Source: a virus. Taken from it: DNA of 35,678 nucleotides. A model generated the notes under the pieces. The model saw only the letters and a program-made list of their open reading frames with translations. It did no database searches and was not told where the DNA came from. Positions 7,999 through 15,445 of the stretch are shown piece after piece. The stretch covers positions 1 through 35,678 of IMG/VR virus record IMGVR_UViG_3300032157_000035, one strand, 5' to 3'. A program made the translations under genes and the position numbers. Position 1 is the stretch's first letter. Each line of letters starts with the position of its first letter.

Positions 7999-9816
7999 TT
8001 AAGGTGTAAACGGCGCTTGCGGCTCATTCTCATCCTCTACGATTGCGGGCTCAGCATCTTCAATAGGAGTGATAGCATTGACAGCCAACTCCTCTTGAGC
8101 TTGATTAGCGAGCTGTTGAGTCTCCATCTGTTCGGTCACACGGACGTTCTCTCCGTACACGTTGTATCGCGTAAGGTTCAGAGCATCGACCAGAAGCTTG
8201 GCCATGGCCTTAGAACTAAGGTGAGCAGAAACAGCCGGGTCTTGGTAGATACCAGTGTTCGACAAACTTACGATATTTTGTACAAGCTGGGCCTGTGCTG
8301 CGAAGTGTCGCGCACCCATAGGAGCCAGCTTACCCTTACCCATAAGATCAGAACGGGTAATGTTCAGGAACTCCCTGATACCCAAATCATCCGACACGGT
8401 GGACACGAGTACATCGTTGTCAAGATTCCGGCGGCAAGTCTCGAAGAATCTGTTCATCAAGGGTTCAAGGAAGAACTGCTCGAAGTACGTGATCTTAGAT
8501 TGGAACAGTCGTCCCGAAGCATTGTCCAGAGTCTGCACTTCGAAGGCGGTCTTCTCTCCTGGAGTTCTGATACCCATTGCTTGACGAGGAGCGCCAGCCA
8601 TATCTTCCATGGTCTGCTCGATGAACTGGATTTGCATATCCGCGTTCAGGGCAGTAACATCAGGATGTAGAGGCTCAACTTCCGCATCTTGTTCCATGTA
8701 GATGCGTTCACCAGGGTTATCATCCCACTCTTCGACGTACCCCTTGACCTTATATTTAGGCCAAGCAATCTGATCGAAGACGTCTGCCTTCAAGTTCTCA
8801 AGATGATCCAACCGATACTGAAGCCCAACAAGATTATCAAGAGGCCCCATCGCCCAAGAATTATCTGGACGAAGGCGCCAACCACAATGCTGAAGAGAAC
8901 GAGTCCCAACCCAATTCTGAATAGGCTTGTTATACACCACATAAGCGCGGTCGAGTATAATGATGCGATGATTCTCGTAAAGCTTTTTAGCATCGAAGTC
9001 GTAGAGGTCGCCCTCAAACTCTAGGATTTCTACTGCACCCGACTGATAATAGTCTGGTAATGATGCAAAACCATCGGCTGTTAATCTGTCCGCCTTGTCT
9101 TGATCTCTCTTAGCTACGGAGCCGTTCCCACTAACCTGTGCTCTGGTCTCCTGCATCTTGCCTAAGATGGCTTCCGAGACTTCAGCGTACTCAGGCATCG
9201 TAGCCTTCATCTTATACAACTGGCCAATAGATACGATACTGCGCTTGATACTTGGAGCATCTTGGAATGAGTCTGCTGTGACATCAAACACGATATCCAA
9301 CGGACTGATTCGAACAAGCTTTGGGCCTACATAGATAGATTGCGTAGTACCGTCATCAAGCTTCTTAAGTTCCGTAATAGCATTCACATCAGCGAAGCAA
9401 TTGCCATAATCAATCCAATCTTGCAGCAACTGGCCGATAGTATACTGGAAGCGAGCCTCTCGAAACTGGTGGCGTAGATATGCCTCTACTGCTAACTTCT
9501 TTTCCTTGGTAGCAGCTTCCTGATCTCCCGGCTCCCATACAAACCAGTTTTCATTAGGGAAGAGAGCAGCCATGTAGTTGGCGTAAAGATTATCTCTGAT
9601 CTGACAGAGCTTGGGTCTGGTAGTGCTGTTGCTCCAAGGGAGCTTTGAATTCGTCGTAGTTCGTGTATCCGTTGCGAATACATAGTTCAGTACTTCCTTG
9701 GAGGACGTCTCTTTGTTCTTACGAGAAGACTTCCATGACCTGTAACGATCCGAAATCTGGAGTGCCAGATTCTCTGGTTGGATAATAGTGTCTAAGTCTA
9801 GTGTACGTTTAGGCAT
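7999..9816 (-). CDS. Portal protein (head-tail connector)
   Basis: The start ATG at 9816 overlaps the large terminase stop as TAATG, which favours it over the in-frame TTG two codons earlier. The 605-residue product has the usual length of podovirus portals and their features: an N-terminal helical wing, a central part with repeated aromatic and Asp/Asn-rich segments (for example FPNENWFVWEPGD near residue 90), a long helical stem-like region around MAGAPRQAMGIRTPGEKT (residues 410-430), and a helical, Gln/Ala/Glu-rich crown at the C-terminus. The APRQAMGIRTPGEKTA segment is typical of this portal group. It forms the dodecameric ring through which DNA is packed and released. Confidence 0.85.
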   Translation of the reverse strand: MPKRTLDLDTIIQPENLALQISDRYRSWKSSRKNKETSSKEVLNYVFATDTRTTTNSKLPWSNSTTRPKLCQIRDNLYANYMAALFPNENWFVWEPGDQEAATKEKKLAVEAYLRHQFREARFQYTIGQLLQDWIDYGNCFADVNAITELKKLDDGTTQSIYVGPKLVRISPLDIVFDVTADSFQDAPSIKRSIVSIGQLYKMKATMPEYAEVSEAILGKMQETRAQVSGNGSVAKRDQDKADRLTADGFASLPDYYQSGAVEILEFEGDLYDFDAKKLYENHRIIILDRAYVVYNKPIQNWVGTRSLQHCGWRLRPDNSWAMGPLDNLVGLQYRLDHLENLKADVFDQIAWPKYKVKGYVEEWDDNPGERIYMEQDAEVEPLHPDVTALNADMQIQFIEQTMEDMAGAPRQAMGIRTPGEKTAFEVQTLDNASGRLFQSKITYFEQFFLEPLMNRFFETCRRNLDNDVLVSTVSDDLGIREFLNITRSDLMGKGKLAPMGARHFAAQAQLVQNIVSLSNTGIYQDPAVSAHLSSKAMAKLLVDALNLTRYNVYGENVRVTEQMETQQLANQAQEELAVNAITPIEDAEPAIVEDENEPQAPFTP

Positions 9817-11366
9817 TACCAACCACCAAATCTGGAACCAGCTTGAATAACATTGCCCATCGTAGGCGTGTTAAAATCTCTACGCTTGCGTGCATCACGT
9901 GGTGCTACTGCAATCTCTACTGCCATACTAAGAGCATCCTTGACGTCATCGTGCCTAGGGTGTTTCTGTAACAGCTCTTCTTCAAGAACTTGGCAGTTAC
10001 CACCCTTGTAGTGCCACATGAACATATTCTTGTAACGAGCATCCAGCACTGCGCCAATACGCTCTTCTTTCGTACCTTCATGGGCTGTATGTGCTCTATC
10101 CTCAATACTCAGAGAGAGATTGGCAGGACGAAGATAGATATCTTTCATACCACGCACAACCGCTTTCTGAGAACTGCCGGACTCGACAACCACTTTGCGG
10201 AAGCCCCACTTGACGTACGCATCTCGAAGATGTTCGAACATAACGGAGATATCTTCTGTCTTAAATCGATCAATGTCGACTACGTACAGTCTACCTTCGG
10301 AGTCAATACCAACGACAACGATAGCCGAATAGTCTGACCGTCTATCCTCCGAATACGCGAGGTCCATTGCCGCGAATAGATTAACGGGGTTGCCCCGAAT
10401 AAACCAGCGACCTCGTTCATTAACAACTTGGCTCCGATCAAAGTATTGAAACTTATCGGTAGTGATTGCTGACTCGTCGTATCTACTCGGATTGTTATAG
10501 TACTGCGCATAGAACTGGGTCTTGTCTAGATACTTAGCCTTCTTCTGAGCTAGAATCTGCTGGTTAAAGCCGAACCATTTACCATCGTAGCGCTGCTGGC
10601 GAGGCCAGAGGTACTCACCTGAGCCGTCTCCCTTATCCTCTACCTGTCGTTCCATAACCTCGTAGACTGGGGTACGCGAGACTATGATACCACTCTTGTC
10701 GACGATCTCGATCTCCATCTCTTGCATAGAGTGGTAAAGATCGTCTGGATGATATCTAGTACCTACCACCCATTCCAGAGCTTCACCACCTTCGATAGAC
10801 GAGAAGAGAGAATATTGTGTACGAACCTTCTCACGTCCTTCCTCAGTGTACGCGTTCTCTTGGACGACCACGTCGTCAAGTACTCCGATGTCACAATGCA
10901 GGCCAGTGAGAGACTTAGTAAGACCAGCAGCAAGACAAGTAGGGTCACGGATACCTTCCTGTTTACGGAGAGGGTGATCTACGGAAAACTCTGTCTCCGT
11001 CCACTTCTCTCGGTCGTGCTCGTTTTCAAGAATCATCTCCGGCCAGTACCGTCTATAAATCTTGGAGGTTAGGATGTCCTTGATGAACTTTAGCTGTTTA
11101 GCTGCAAGATTCAGAGTCGAAGACATATACATAACCCGGATAGCAGGATTCTTTGTGATACGATGCGCTACCCTGTAAGCCATCAATGCTGACTTCATAT
11201 GGTCACGAGGCATCAACAGAAGCTGATGAGACTTGGCATCCTCACGCTCCCACCACGAGATAATCTCTTCGTGGATGGCGCCGAGTACACGGTGCGGAGC
11301 TACCAACTTGATAAAGGTCAGTAGACTTGCTTCAGCAGCTTGTCGTACTTGCGCAACTTGGCCCAT
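9816..11366 (-). CDS. Terminase large subunit (packaging ATPase-nuclease)
   Basis: I start this at ATG 11366, two bases after the tailspike stop, rather than at an in-frame ATG 72 bases upstream inside the tailspike gene; this gives 516 residues. The ATPase domain carries the phage-type Walker A variant MPRDHMKS (about residues 52-59), a hydrophobic strand ending in LDD (Walker B, residues 163-165), and the strand SSTLN. The RNase H-like nuclease domain shows FAAMDLAYSEDRRSDYSA (first Asp near 335), the strand KVVVESG, and the late HDDVKDAL acidic pair. It cuts concatemeric DNA and drives it through the portal. The small subunit is two genes upstream. Confidence 0.92.
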   Translation of the reverse strand: MGQVAQVRQAAEASLLTFIKLVAPHRVLGAIHEEIISWWEREDAKSHQLLLMPRDHMKSALMAYRVAHRITKNPAIRVMYMSSTLNLAAKQLKFIKDILTSKIYRRYWPEMILENEHDREKWTETEFSVDHPLRKQEGIRDPTCLAAGLTKSLTGLHCDIGVLDDVVVQENAYTEEGREKVRTQYSLFSSIEGGEALEWVVGTRYHPDDLYHSMQEMEIEIVDKSGIIVSRTPVYEVMERQVEDKGDGSGEYLWPRQQRYDGKWFGFNQQILAQKKAKYLDKTQFYAQYYNNPSRYDESAITTDKFQYFDRSQVVNERGRWFIRGNPVNLFAAMDLAYSEDRRSDYSAIVVVGIDSEGRLYVVDIDRFKTEDISVMFEHLRDAYVKWGFRKVVVESGSSQKAVVRGMKDIYLRPANLSLSIEDRAHTAHEGTKEERIGAVLDARYKNMFMWHYKGGNCQVLEEELLQKHPRHDDVKDALSMAVEIAVAPRDARKRRDFNTPTMGNVIQAGSRFGGW

Positions 11367-11367
11367 C

Positions 11368-12948
11368 TTACTTGGCAGCCCATCCGGTATTGCCTGAGCC
11401 TGTCTCCTTGACGTACAAGGTAGTACCGGCTCCTCCATCGGTACGAGTATACAAAGAGCCTACCGTACCAGTGACCGCGCCTTCTGGAGAACCGGAGCCT
11501 GAAGCCCACTTGACACCTGACGGCATCTCAAGATAATTCCTATCTGGTGCTGAGTCTGCTCCAGAGTTACCACAAGCAAATCGGAACTTACGAGTAGGAG
11601 TTCCACCTGCAATACGGGAATCTCCACGAGTAATGTCTACGGTACCAAGAGCAGCACTGCCGTCATACAAATTGAAAATGTGGGAGTAATACGCTTCACG
11701 ATCCCATACACCATTTAGGTGCCGTTCCATGAACCAACGATTAGAGCTTCCGTTGGCTCCGCCACGGTACGTCGTTCCAGCAGGATGGGCTACAATTTCG
11801 CCGTTCCACGAAGCTCCTAGTAACGGCTCATTAGAGGTATTACCTTCAATGTCGACATAACAAGATATGCCAAAACCGCCATCAGCAATCTCGATGGGAG
11901 CCTCGAAACCTTCGATGGTACCGCCAAATATTACTGATCCAACTCCGTTCGTAGTGGAATCAAATCTGATGCCACGACTACCAGCTACTACACCTGCTCC
12001 AGGGCCGATGATGAACACTTGGCTACCAATAACGGTCGTCCAAGTCTTGAATCCAAGTTCGAAGCAATTTGCATCGATGCCGTACTTATATCCGAGCAGA
12101 TACAACTGCTCCATAAGTAGGTTGCCAGAGAACGTAGTTGCTGCATTGGTAGTCGACAATACCAGACCAGTACCAGTGCGAGATGCAGCAGTACCAGTAT
12201 TTTGAACAGTTACTCTACGAAGAATGTTTCGTCTAGAGTCATTGCCCATCGAGATGCCACTAGCCGCCGGATTGGTAGTGGTGATATACATGTTCTCAAT
12301 GCCTGATCCGAACCCAGAGATTACAAAGGCCGTACCTGCCCCCGTATACTCTACAGCCCCGGTCTCGCACGCATCCCCTCGTAGAACTACGTTGGCAGGG
12401 ATGGTGATCTGAGTAGCACCAATAAAATACTTGCCACCAACAGGGGTAGGCATCTCTACGATACCACCATCAACCGCCTTAACGTTGATGGCATTTTGGA
12501 TAGCCGTCGCATCGCTGGTGACACCGTCTCCGGTAGCCCCGTATCGAAGAACGTTACCCTCAATCTTCGAAGTCGAGATTGCAGTGATTGCTAAAGAAGC
12601 TTCGGCTGGAGTCTGTCCAATGTACGGGGTCTCTCGCCACACAGCCACGGAACCATCCGTGAACAGAGCCTTGTCCTCATTACCAGTCATAGCTGGGGCT
12701 GCTATATTAGTAACATCAACCAGATCAGTTACATCCACCCAGCGTGCTGCTGAGGTACTGTTAACTGGGGAGCCTACGTTGATAACAGGCTTCGAGTTCA
12801 TATCCAACGGAACAAGCATCCCATTGGGGGTGGAACCATCTCTACTGAGAGTATTCGAGAATGCTTCTTCTATGAAATCATTGTTGTTGTTGACAACCGT
12901 TTGCAGGTTGTAGCCACTGCCTATATCCTGTAAAATCACTTTAGACAT
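11368..12948 (-). CDS. Tailspike with pectate-lyase-like beta-helix
   Basis: This is a 526-residue protein. The N-terminal 120 residues look like a virion-attachment region (SKVILQDIGSGYNLQ onward). The motif VLRYGATGDGVTSDATAIQ near residue 135 follows; it is the hallmark entry to the pectate-lyase-type right-handed beta-helix of phage tailspikes. Gly/Asn/Thr-rich repeats fill residues 160-400, and the C-terminus contains GSLYTRTDGGAGTTLYVKE, common at the end of phage fibre proteins. Such proteins bind or cut surface polysaccharide and set host range. The gene sits between the small and large terminase genes, an unusual place that suggests it was swapped in. Catalytic residues cannot be assigned by eye. 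Confidence 0.82.
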   Translation of the reverse strand: MSKVILQDIGSGYNLQTVVNNNNDFIEEAFSNTLSRDGSTPNGMLVPLDMNSKPVINVGSPVNSTSAARWVDVTDLVDVTNIAAPAMTGNEDKALFTDGSVAVWRETPYIGQTPAEASLAITAISTSKIEGNVLRYGATGDGVTSDATAIQNAINVKAVDGGIVEMPTPVGGKYFIGATQITIPANVVLRGDACETGAVEYTGAGTAFVISGFGSGIENMYITTTNPAASGISMGNDSRRNILRRVTVQNTGTAASRTGTGLVLSTTNAATTFSGNLLMEQLYLLGYKYGIDANCFELGFKTWTTVIGSQVFIIGPGAGVVAGSRGIRFDSTTNGVGSVIFGGTIEGFEAPIEIADGGFGISCYVDIEGNTSNEPLLGASWNGEIVAHPAGTTYRGGANGSSNRWFMERHLNGVWDREAYYSHIFNLYDGSAALGTVDITRGDSRIAGGTPTRKFRFACGNSGADSAPDRNYLEMPSGVKWASGSGSPEGAVTGTVGSLYTRTDGGAGTTLYVKETGSGNTGWAAK

Positions 12949-13002
12949 ACAAAATCCTTAGAAGTGATTTATAGCGTAGCTGGAGTACAACATTACTCAT
13001 AC

Positions 13003-13188
13003 TTAGTCTACCATCGAGTCAATTTTCTTGCGCCGACGTTCGCCACCGATGCCCGTGGCCCCTTGGCCAGAGCCTAGTGGGAACTTCTTCTGTTTGTAGC
13101 GTACCTTGCCGATAGCCGGTTTATCCGAGACTGTGCCCGGATTCTTCATGGCATGGACCACTGATTGGAAAAGAACTTTAACTGACAT
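13003..13188 (-). CDS. Small basic protein of unknown function
   Basis: The product has 61 residues, is very basic (many Lys and Arg, including GERRRKKID near the end) and has a glycine-rich stretch GSGQGATGIGG. The start overlaps the small terminase stop by 11 bases and has a GAGG Shine-Dalgarno sequence inside that gene, so it is probably translated with it. I do not recognise it. A basic small protein next to the terminase could bind DNA or be a small virion component. Confidence 0.6.
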   Translation of the reverse strand: MSVKVLFQSVVHAMKNPGTVSDKPAIGKVRYKQKKFPLGSGQGATGIGGERRRKKIDSMVD

Positions 13189-13741
13189 TTAGATTCAACC
13201 TCTCTAAGTCCTCTTTAAGCTCTTTGGCTTCCGAAGACTGCCTCTTTAGTTCCCCGTCTACCTCGGCCTTGGAAGGTCGTCCTCGCTTGGTGTGGGGTCT
13301 GATTTGATCGTACAGCCACTTGGCTGCTTGGAGAGATTGGGGTCCAACTCCCGCCTTGATAGTCTGCTTGGCCAGCTCTACTACTTCTGATTCCAACTTA
13401 ACCTTTAGAGCTTCCTTCATCAGCTTGTAGGTTGGCTGGAAGAAGTCACACTCCCTCAACTGTCGCCAGTGTTCCCAAGAACCGAACACCCTCATGGCAA
13501 ACTTGTACTCTGAGGGATCGGCTATGTCCACATATTCCAAGTAAATGGAACGACAACGATTACACCCTTCCGGGTTGTAAACAACTGAGTCAGTCGGGAT
13601 ATCGTGATCCCGAAGTTTAAGGGTGTAGACTGGAGGAAAGTCGAAGTCTTTGTTACAACCGGTCTCGTAGAATAGAGATCGAAGTTGGTAATTTCCGTGG
13701 TTTAACGGAAATGGTAGTGTGTGCTCTTGGTGTCGAAACAT
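13178..13741 (-). CDS. Terminase small subunit
   Basis: This 187-residue protein has a middle section DPSEYKFAMRVFGSWEHWRQL followed by FFQPTYKLMKEALKVKL, which is characteristic of a family of phage small terminases. A helical, Lys/Glu-rich C-terminal part contains KRGRPSKAEV, an AT-hook-like basic element. Two cysteines in EGCNRCRS (near residue 60) could hold a metal. It is the first gene of the leftward morphogenesis operon and would recognise the packaging start in concatemeric DNA and pass it to the large subunit. The AT-rich tract upstream of it is a candidate promoter or recognition region. Confidence 0.75.
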   Translation of the reverse strand: MFRHQEHTLPFPLNHGNYQLRSLFYETGCNKDFDFPPVYTLKLRDHDIPTDSVVYNPEGCNRCRSIYLEYVDIADPSEYKFAMRVFGSWEHWRQLRECDFFQPTYKLMKEALKVKLESEVVELAKQTIKAGVGPQSLQAAKWLYDQIRPHTKRGRPSKAEVDGELKRQSSEAKELKEDLERLNLNVS

Positions 13742-13831
13742 GTAGTAATCGAAGATTACGGCAAACAGTCCATACTGGAACTGTTAACACCCGAAACTCG
13801 GGTAGACCCCCACTAAAAAGGATAAGCTATT

Positions 13832-13911
13832 CTAAGTATTTGTTTTTATTAGCTTTATTAAGTTTATACTCAAAGAGCTTATAAAACTTAATATTTCTAA
13901 TATCCTTAGAC
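13832..13911. repeat. AT-rich nested inverted repeats (potential cruciform)
   Basis: A perfect 10-bp inverted repeat (TATTAAGTTT at 13856-13865 and AAACTTAATA at 13884-13893, 18-base spacer) lies inside a weaker outer pair (CTAAG at about 13832 with CTTAG at about 13907). The tract has very low GC compared with its flanks. AT-rich inverted repeats between divergent arms are typical of origins or regulated promoters; which one applies here cannot be settled from sequence. Confidence 0.55.
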
Positions 13912-14095
13912 AGTTCAAAATGTAAATAGTTCCCCAAAACTACAGGTATTTGTAAAATATATTTTGTAGTGGTAGTTTTCCGAGGATATCCTATCCCTCG
14001 GTACCCTAGGTTCCGGAATTTCTGTGTCAAAACTTGAGGGTGGGATTCCCCGCGCGACAGCCGCCCCGGCTCCCCCGCTCCCCCGGATCGGTTTT

Positions 14096-14114
14096 GCGAA
14101 TGAGAATCGTCTGC
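14096..14114. promoter_or_regulatory. Weak Fur-box-like sequence
   Basis: By my comparison this 19-base site agrees with the classical Fur consensus GATAATGATAATCATTATC at 12 positions, with the conserved AATGAGAATC core. The right half is poor. It lies in the GC-rich stretch that differs in base use from the phage around it, 50 bases from a better site. Confidence 0.3.
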
Positions 14115-14152
14115 AATCGTCGGCCATCGTCTTAGAACGTGTCCAATTTGCA

Positions 14153-14219
14153 AAGGGGATGAAAATGAGAGTCATTCTCATGCACCCCAATGTGTCAAGG
14201 AACCTTTACATATCCCCTT
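14153..14219. promoter_or_regulatory. Fur-box-like palindrome inside an inverted repeat
   Basis: Positions 14161-14179 match the Fur consensus at 15 of 19 bases by my count. The centre is a perfect palindrome, ATGAGA (14165-14170) and TCTCAT (14176-14181). It is nested in a second perfect inverted repeat, AAGGGGAT (14153-14160) and ATCCCCTT (14212-14219). It could be an operator bound by host Fur or another dimeric regulator, or the DNA of a structured RNA. Confidence 0.4.
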
Positions 14220-14241
14220 GTTAAGCAAAACTTAATCGAAG

Positions 14242-14270
14242 TTAAGAAATGCTTACTGGATTATTATAAT
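14242..14270 (+). promoter_or_regulatory. Rightward sigma-70-type promoter
   Basis: The -35 element TTAAGA (14242-14247) is followed by a 17-base spacer and a perfect -10 element TATAAT (14265-14270). The -10 lies inside the near-palindrome TTATTATAATAA (14261-14272), which recurs twice downstream inside small genes, so a dimeric regulator could cover it. The predicted start of transcription is near 14277, about 100 bases before the first gene, leaving room for the boxB/boxA-like leader. Confidence 0.6.
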
Positions 14271-14290
14271 AACCTCAGGCATAGTGCTGA

Positions 14291-14325
14291 CACTGATAGC
14301 TAGCCTATTCAGTGTTCTTTAACAA
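14291..14325 (+). promoter_or_regulatory. boxB/boxA-like antitermination leader
   Basis: TGTTCTTTAACAA at 14313-14325 differs at one base from the E. coli rrn boxA (TGCTCTTTAACAA), which binds NusB and S10. Just upstream a hairpin forms from CACTGA (14291-14296) with TCAGTG (14309-14314), extended by TAG/CTA around a CTAGC loop with one bulge. The order hairpin then boxA matches rRNA leaders and not lambda nut sites. It lies about 35 bases after the predicted transcript start. Confidence 0.5.
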
Positions 14326-14351
14326 CTTACTCTCCGATACCTAGGGCTTCC

Positions 14352-14376
14352 ATAGGCTCCCTTTAGGAGTGCCTAT
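14352..14376 (+). promoter_or_regulatory. Hairpin enclosing the ribosome binding site
   Basis: ATAGGC plus TCC (14352-14360) pairs with GGA and GCCTAT (14366-14368 and 14371-14376) around a CTTTA loop, with a 2-base bulge. The Shine-Dalgarno AGGAG (14365-14369) is inside the stem, and the stem ends directly before the ATG at 14377. Folding would block initiation, so the first early gene may be regulated at translation. Confidence 0.5.
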
Positions 14377-14511
14377 ATGAATGCAATGACCCGAAGCCTT
14401 GTGATCTATGCCATGAAACGTGCCAGTCTCAGGGGTTATGACCCCTACAATTCGCACAGTGCTCAAGACAGAGAATTCCGAATCGCCGCACACTGGTTAC
14501 TTCCCCGCTAA
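14377..14511 (+). CDS. Small early protein of unknown function
   Basis: The product has 44 residues and begins MNAMTRSLVIYAMKRASLRG. It has AGGAG with a 7-base spacer before the ATG, a near-ideal start. It is the first gene of the rightward early transcript and its ribosome binding site lies in a hairpin. The protein is basic and probably helical with an amphipathic C-terminus (FRIAAHWLLPR). I know no family; small early phage proteins often bind and redirect host enzymes, but this is only an analogy. Confidence 0.6.
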   Translation: MNAMTRSLVIYAMKRASLRGYDPYNSHSAQDREFRIAAHWLLPR

Positions 14512-14581
14512 CGAATCCAAACCGGGAGCCTTTGAAAGCCTTAGGAGTAGGAGAGAAACACACCAACGTAACGAGGTATAT

Positions 14582-15226
14582 ATGTCCAAGCAAGAAACCA
14601 CCCTGCTTACCAATGAGCAGGAAAAGCTGGCAGACAAGGCAATCAAGGCTTTTGCCAGTGAGCAGAGCAAATCGGCGGAGGCGATGGGGAACATGTCCAA
14701 ACATGTCCTGTCTCTGGCTGTCGAGGCTCAGAAAGGAGACGTGACACGGGAACGGGCAATGGAGATTTTCGATGCCCTTTGCCGCCACGCGGAGCGCACG
14801 TTCAAGGCGTCCCATCTGGATGCCAAGAACAAGGAGCAGCCGATCAAGAAGTTGCTTCCGTTCTGGCCGGTGGTCAAGTCCCAGACTTTGGCCGGACTCA
14901 AGGCGGACTTGAAGATCAGCAAGTACAAGTCTGTCTACGAGGTAGTCAAAGAGACTCCGACGGCGGCGCGCAAGCCTCAGACCGACGGCAAGCGTGACAC
15001 CAAGGTCACCATGCCGAACGAACTTGCCCCACTGTGGGAGAGACTCAATGCCGTACTCAAGGAGGTGGTCGTCAACCGTAAGACGCTGATTACGGCAACG
15101 GCAACGGCACTCACGGAACTGGTTGAGGAACTAGAAGAGATGGTGCACATTGACACGCAGTCCGCGACCAAGGGGGAAGCCCCGACCACGGGAACTGTCG
15201 GTATGCCCGGCACCAAGGCGGCCTGA
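14582..15226 (+). CDS. Early protein, helical, unknown function
   Basis: I start this at ATG 14582 (MSKQETTLLTNEQEKLADKA), with GAGG 7 bases upstream. In-frame codons extend further left but overlap the small gene at 14377-14511. The 214-residue product is strongly helical and rich in Lys, Glu, Ala and Thr. It has a central segment HLDAKNKEQPIKKLLPFW, a second helical part around residues 140-180 ending in ALTELVEELEEM, and a flexible Gly/Thr tail. No enzyme motif is visible. A strong terminator directly follows, so it ends the first early transcript. The place and abundant-type expression signals suggest an early host-interacting or DNA-associated protein. Confidence 0.75.
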   Translation: MSKQETTLLTNEQEKLADKAIKAFASEQSKSAEAMGNMSKHVLSLAVEAQKGDVTRERAMEIFDALCRHAERTFKASHLDAKNKEQPIKKLLPFWPVVKSQTLAGLKADLKISKYKSVYEVVKETPTAARKPQTDGKRDTKVTMPNELAPLWERLNAVLKEVVVNRKTLITATATALTELVEELEEMVHIDTQSATKGEAPTTGTVGMPGTKAA

Positions 15227-15232
15227 AGCCTT

Positions 15233-15264
15233 ACACCCCTCCTAGAAATGGGAGGGGTGTTTTT
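15233..15264 (+). terminator. Intrinsic terminator
   Basis: A perfect 10-bp stem (ACACCCCTCC at 15233-15242 with GGAGGGGTGT at 15251-15260), an 8-base loop and a T run (15260-15264) follow the stop of the 214-residue early gene by 6 bases. This is a textbook rho-independent terminator. Genes further right have their own promoter just after it, and may also be reached by read-through if the upstream boxA-like leader promotes antitermination. Confidence 0.9.
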
Positions 15265-15271
15265 ACATCTA

Positions 15272-15300
15272 TTGACTTAAGGTTTTACATCCCTTAAGAT
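15272..15300 (+). promoter_or_regulatory. Strong sigma-70 promoter abutting a start codon
   Basis: TTGACT (15272-15277), a 17-base spacer and TAAGAT (15295-15300) make a near-consensus promoter. The next ATG is at 15308, so transcription should start within a base or two of it and the mRNA would be almost leaderless. Confidence 0.75.
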
Positions 15301-15307
15301 GGGCGCT

Positions 15308-15439
15308 ATGAACGATCAAGATACCAATGAGAGGGACAACCAGCCCAAAGGTTATTATAATAACCTCGAAGCATGGTTAGACGCCTTAGGTTTCTTGGTC
15401 TGTGTATATCTGATGGTGTGTTTGTACGCGTGGGCGTGA
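15308..15439 (+). CDS. Small membrane protein, unknown function
   Basis: The product has 43 residues (MNDQDTNERDNQPKGYYNNL and on). A polar N-terminus is followed by one hydrophobic segment (about residues 27-43, ending VCLYAWA) long enough to span a membrane. There is no Shine-Dalgarno site; the promoter just upstream predicts a leaderless mRNA starting at this ATG. The stretch coding GYYNNL is a perfect 16-base palindrome that recurs at 16203. A structured element follows 7 bases after the stop. Confidence 0.5.
   Translation: MNDQDTNERDNQPKGYYNNLEAWLDALGFLVCVYLMVCLYAWA
15350..15365. repeat. 16-base perfect palindrome, copy 2
   Basis: GGTTATTATAATAACC is a perfect palindrome within the small gene at 15308-15439. 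It contains TATAAT with GGGACA 17 bases upstream, so it could also be a weak promoter. Related sequences lie at 14258-14276 (GGATTATTATAATAACCTC) and 16203-16218, all followed by TC. Confidence 0.6.
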
Positions 15440-15445
15440 GGTAAT

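Larger units (their letters stand above)
13742..14376. other. Divergent control region between the two arms
   Basis: This 635-base gap separates the leftward virion operon from the rightward early region. From left to right it holds a small hairpin (ACCCGA/TCGGGT at about 13790), an AT-rich tract with nested inverted repeats (13832-13911), a GC-rich stretch (about 14040-14095) unlike its surroundings, two Fur-box-like sequences, a sigma-70-type promoter for rightward transcription, and a boxB/boxA-like leader. Minus-strand frames at 13827-14190 lack ribosome binding sites and look accidental. I see no strong leftward promoter; a weak candidate is TTGAAC with a distant AT-rich -10 on the minus strand near 13900. 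Confidence 0.6.

Noticed and set aside
13827-14190. Two minus-strand frames in the divergent region
   Set aside because: No ribosome binding site, odd composition caused by the AT-rich tract and the GC-rich patch, and overlap with regulatory signals.
14420-14581. Longer start for the early gene at 14582
   Set aside because: It would overlap the well-started gene at 14377-14511 and lacks a ribosome binding site.
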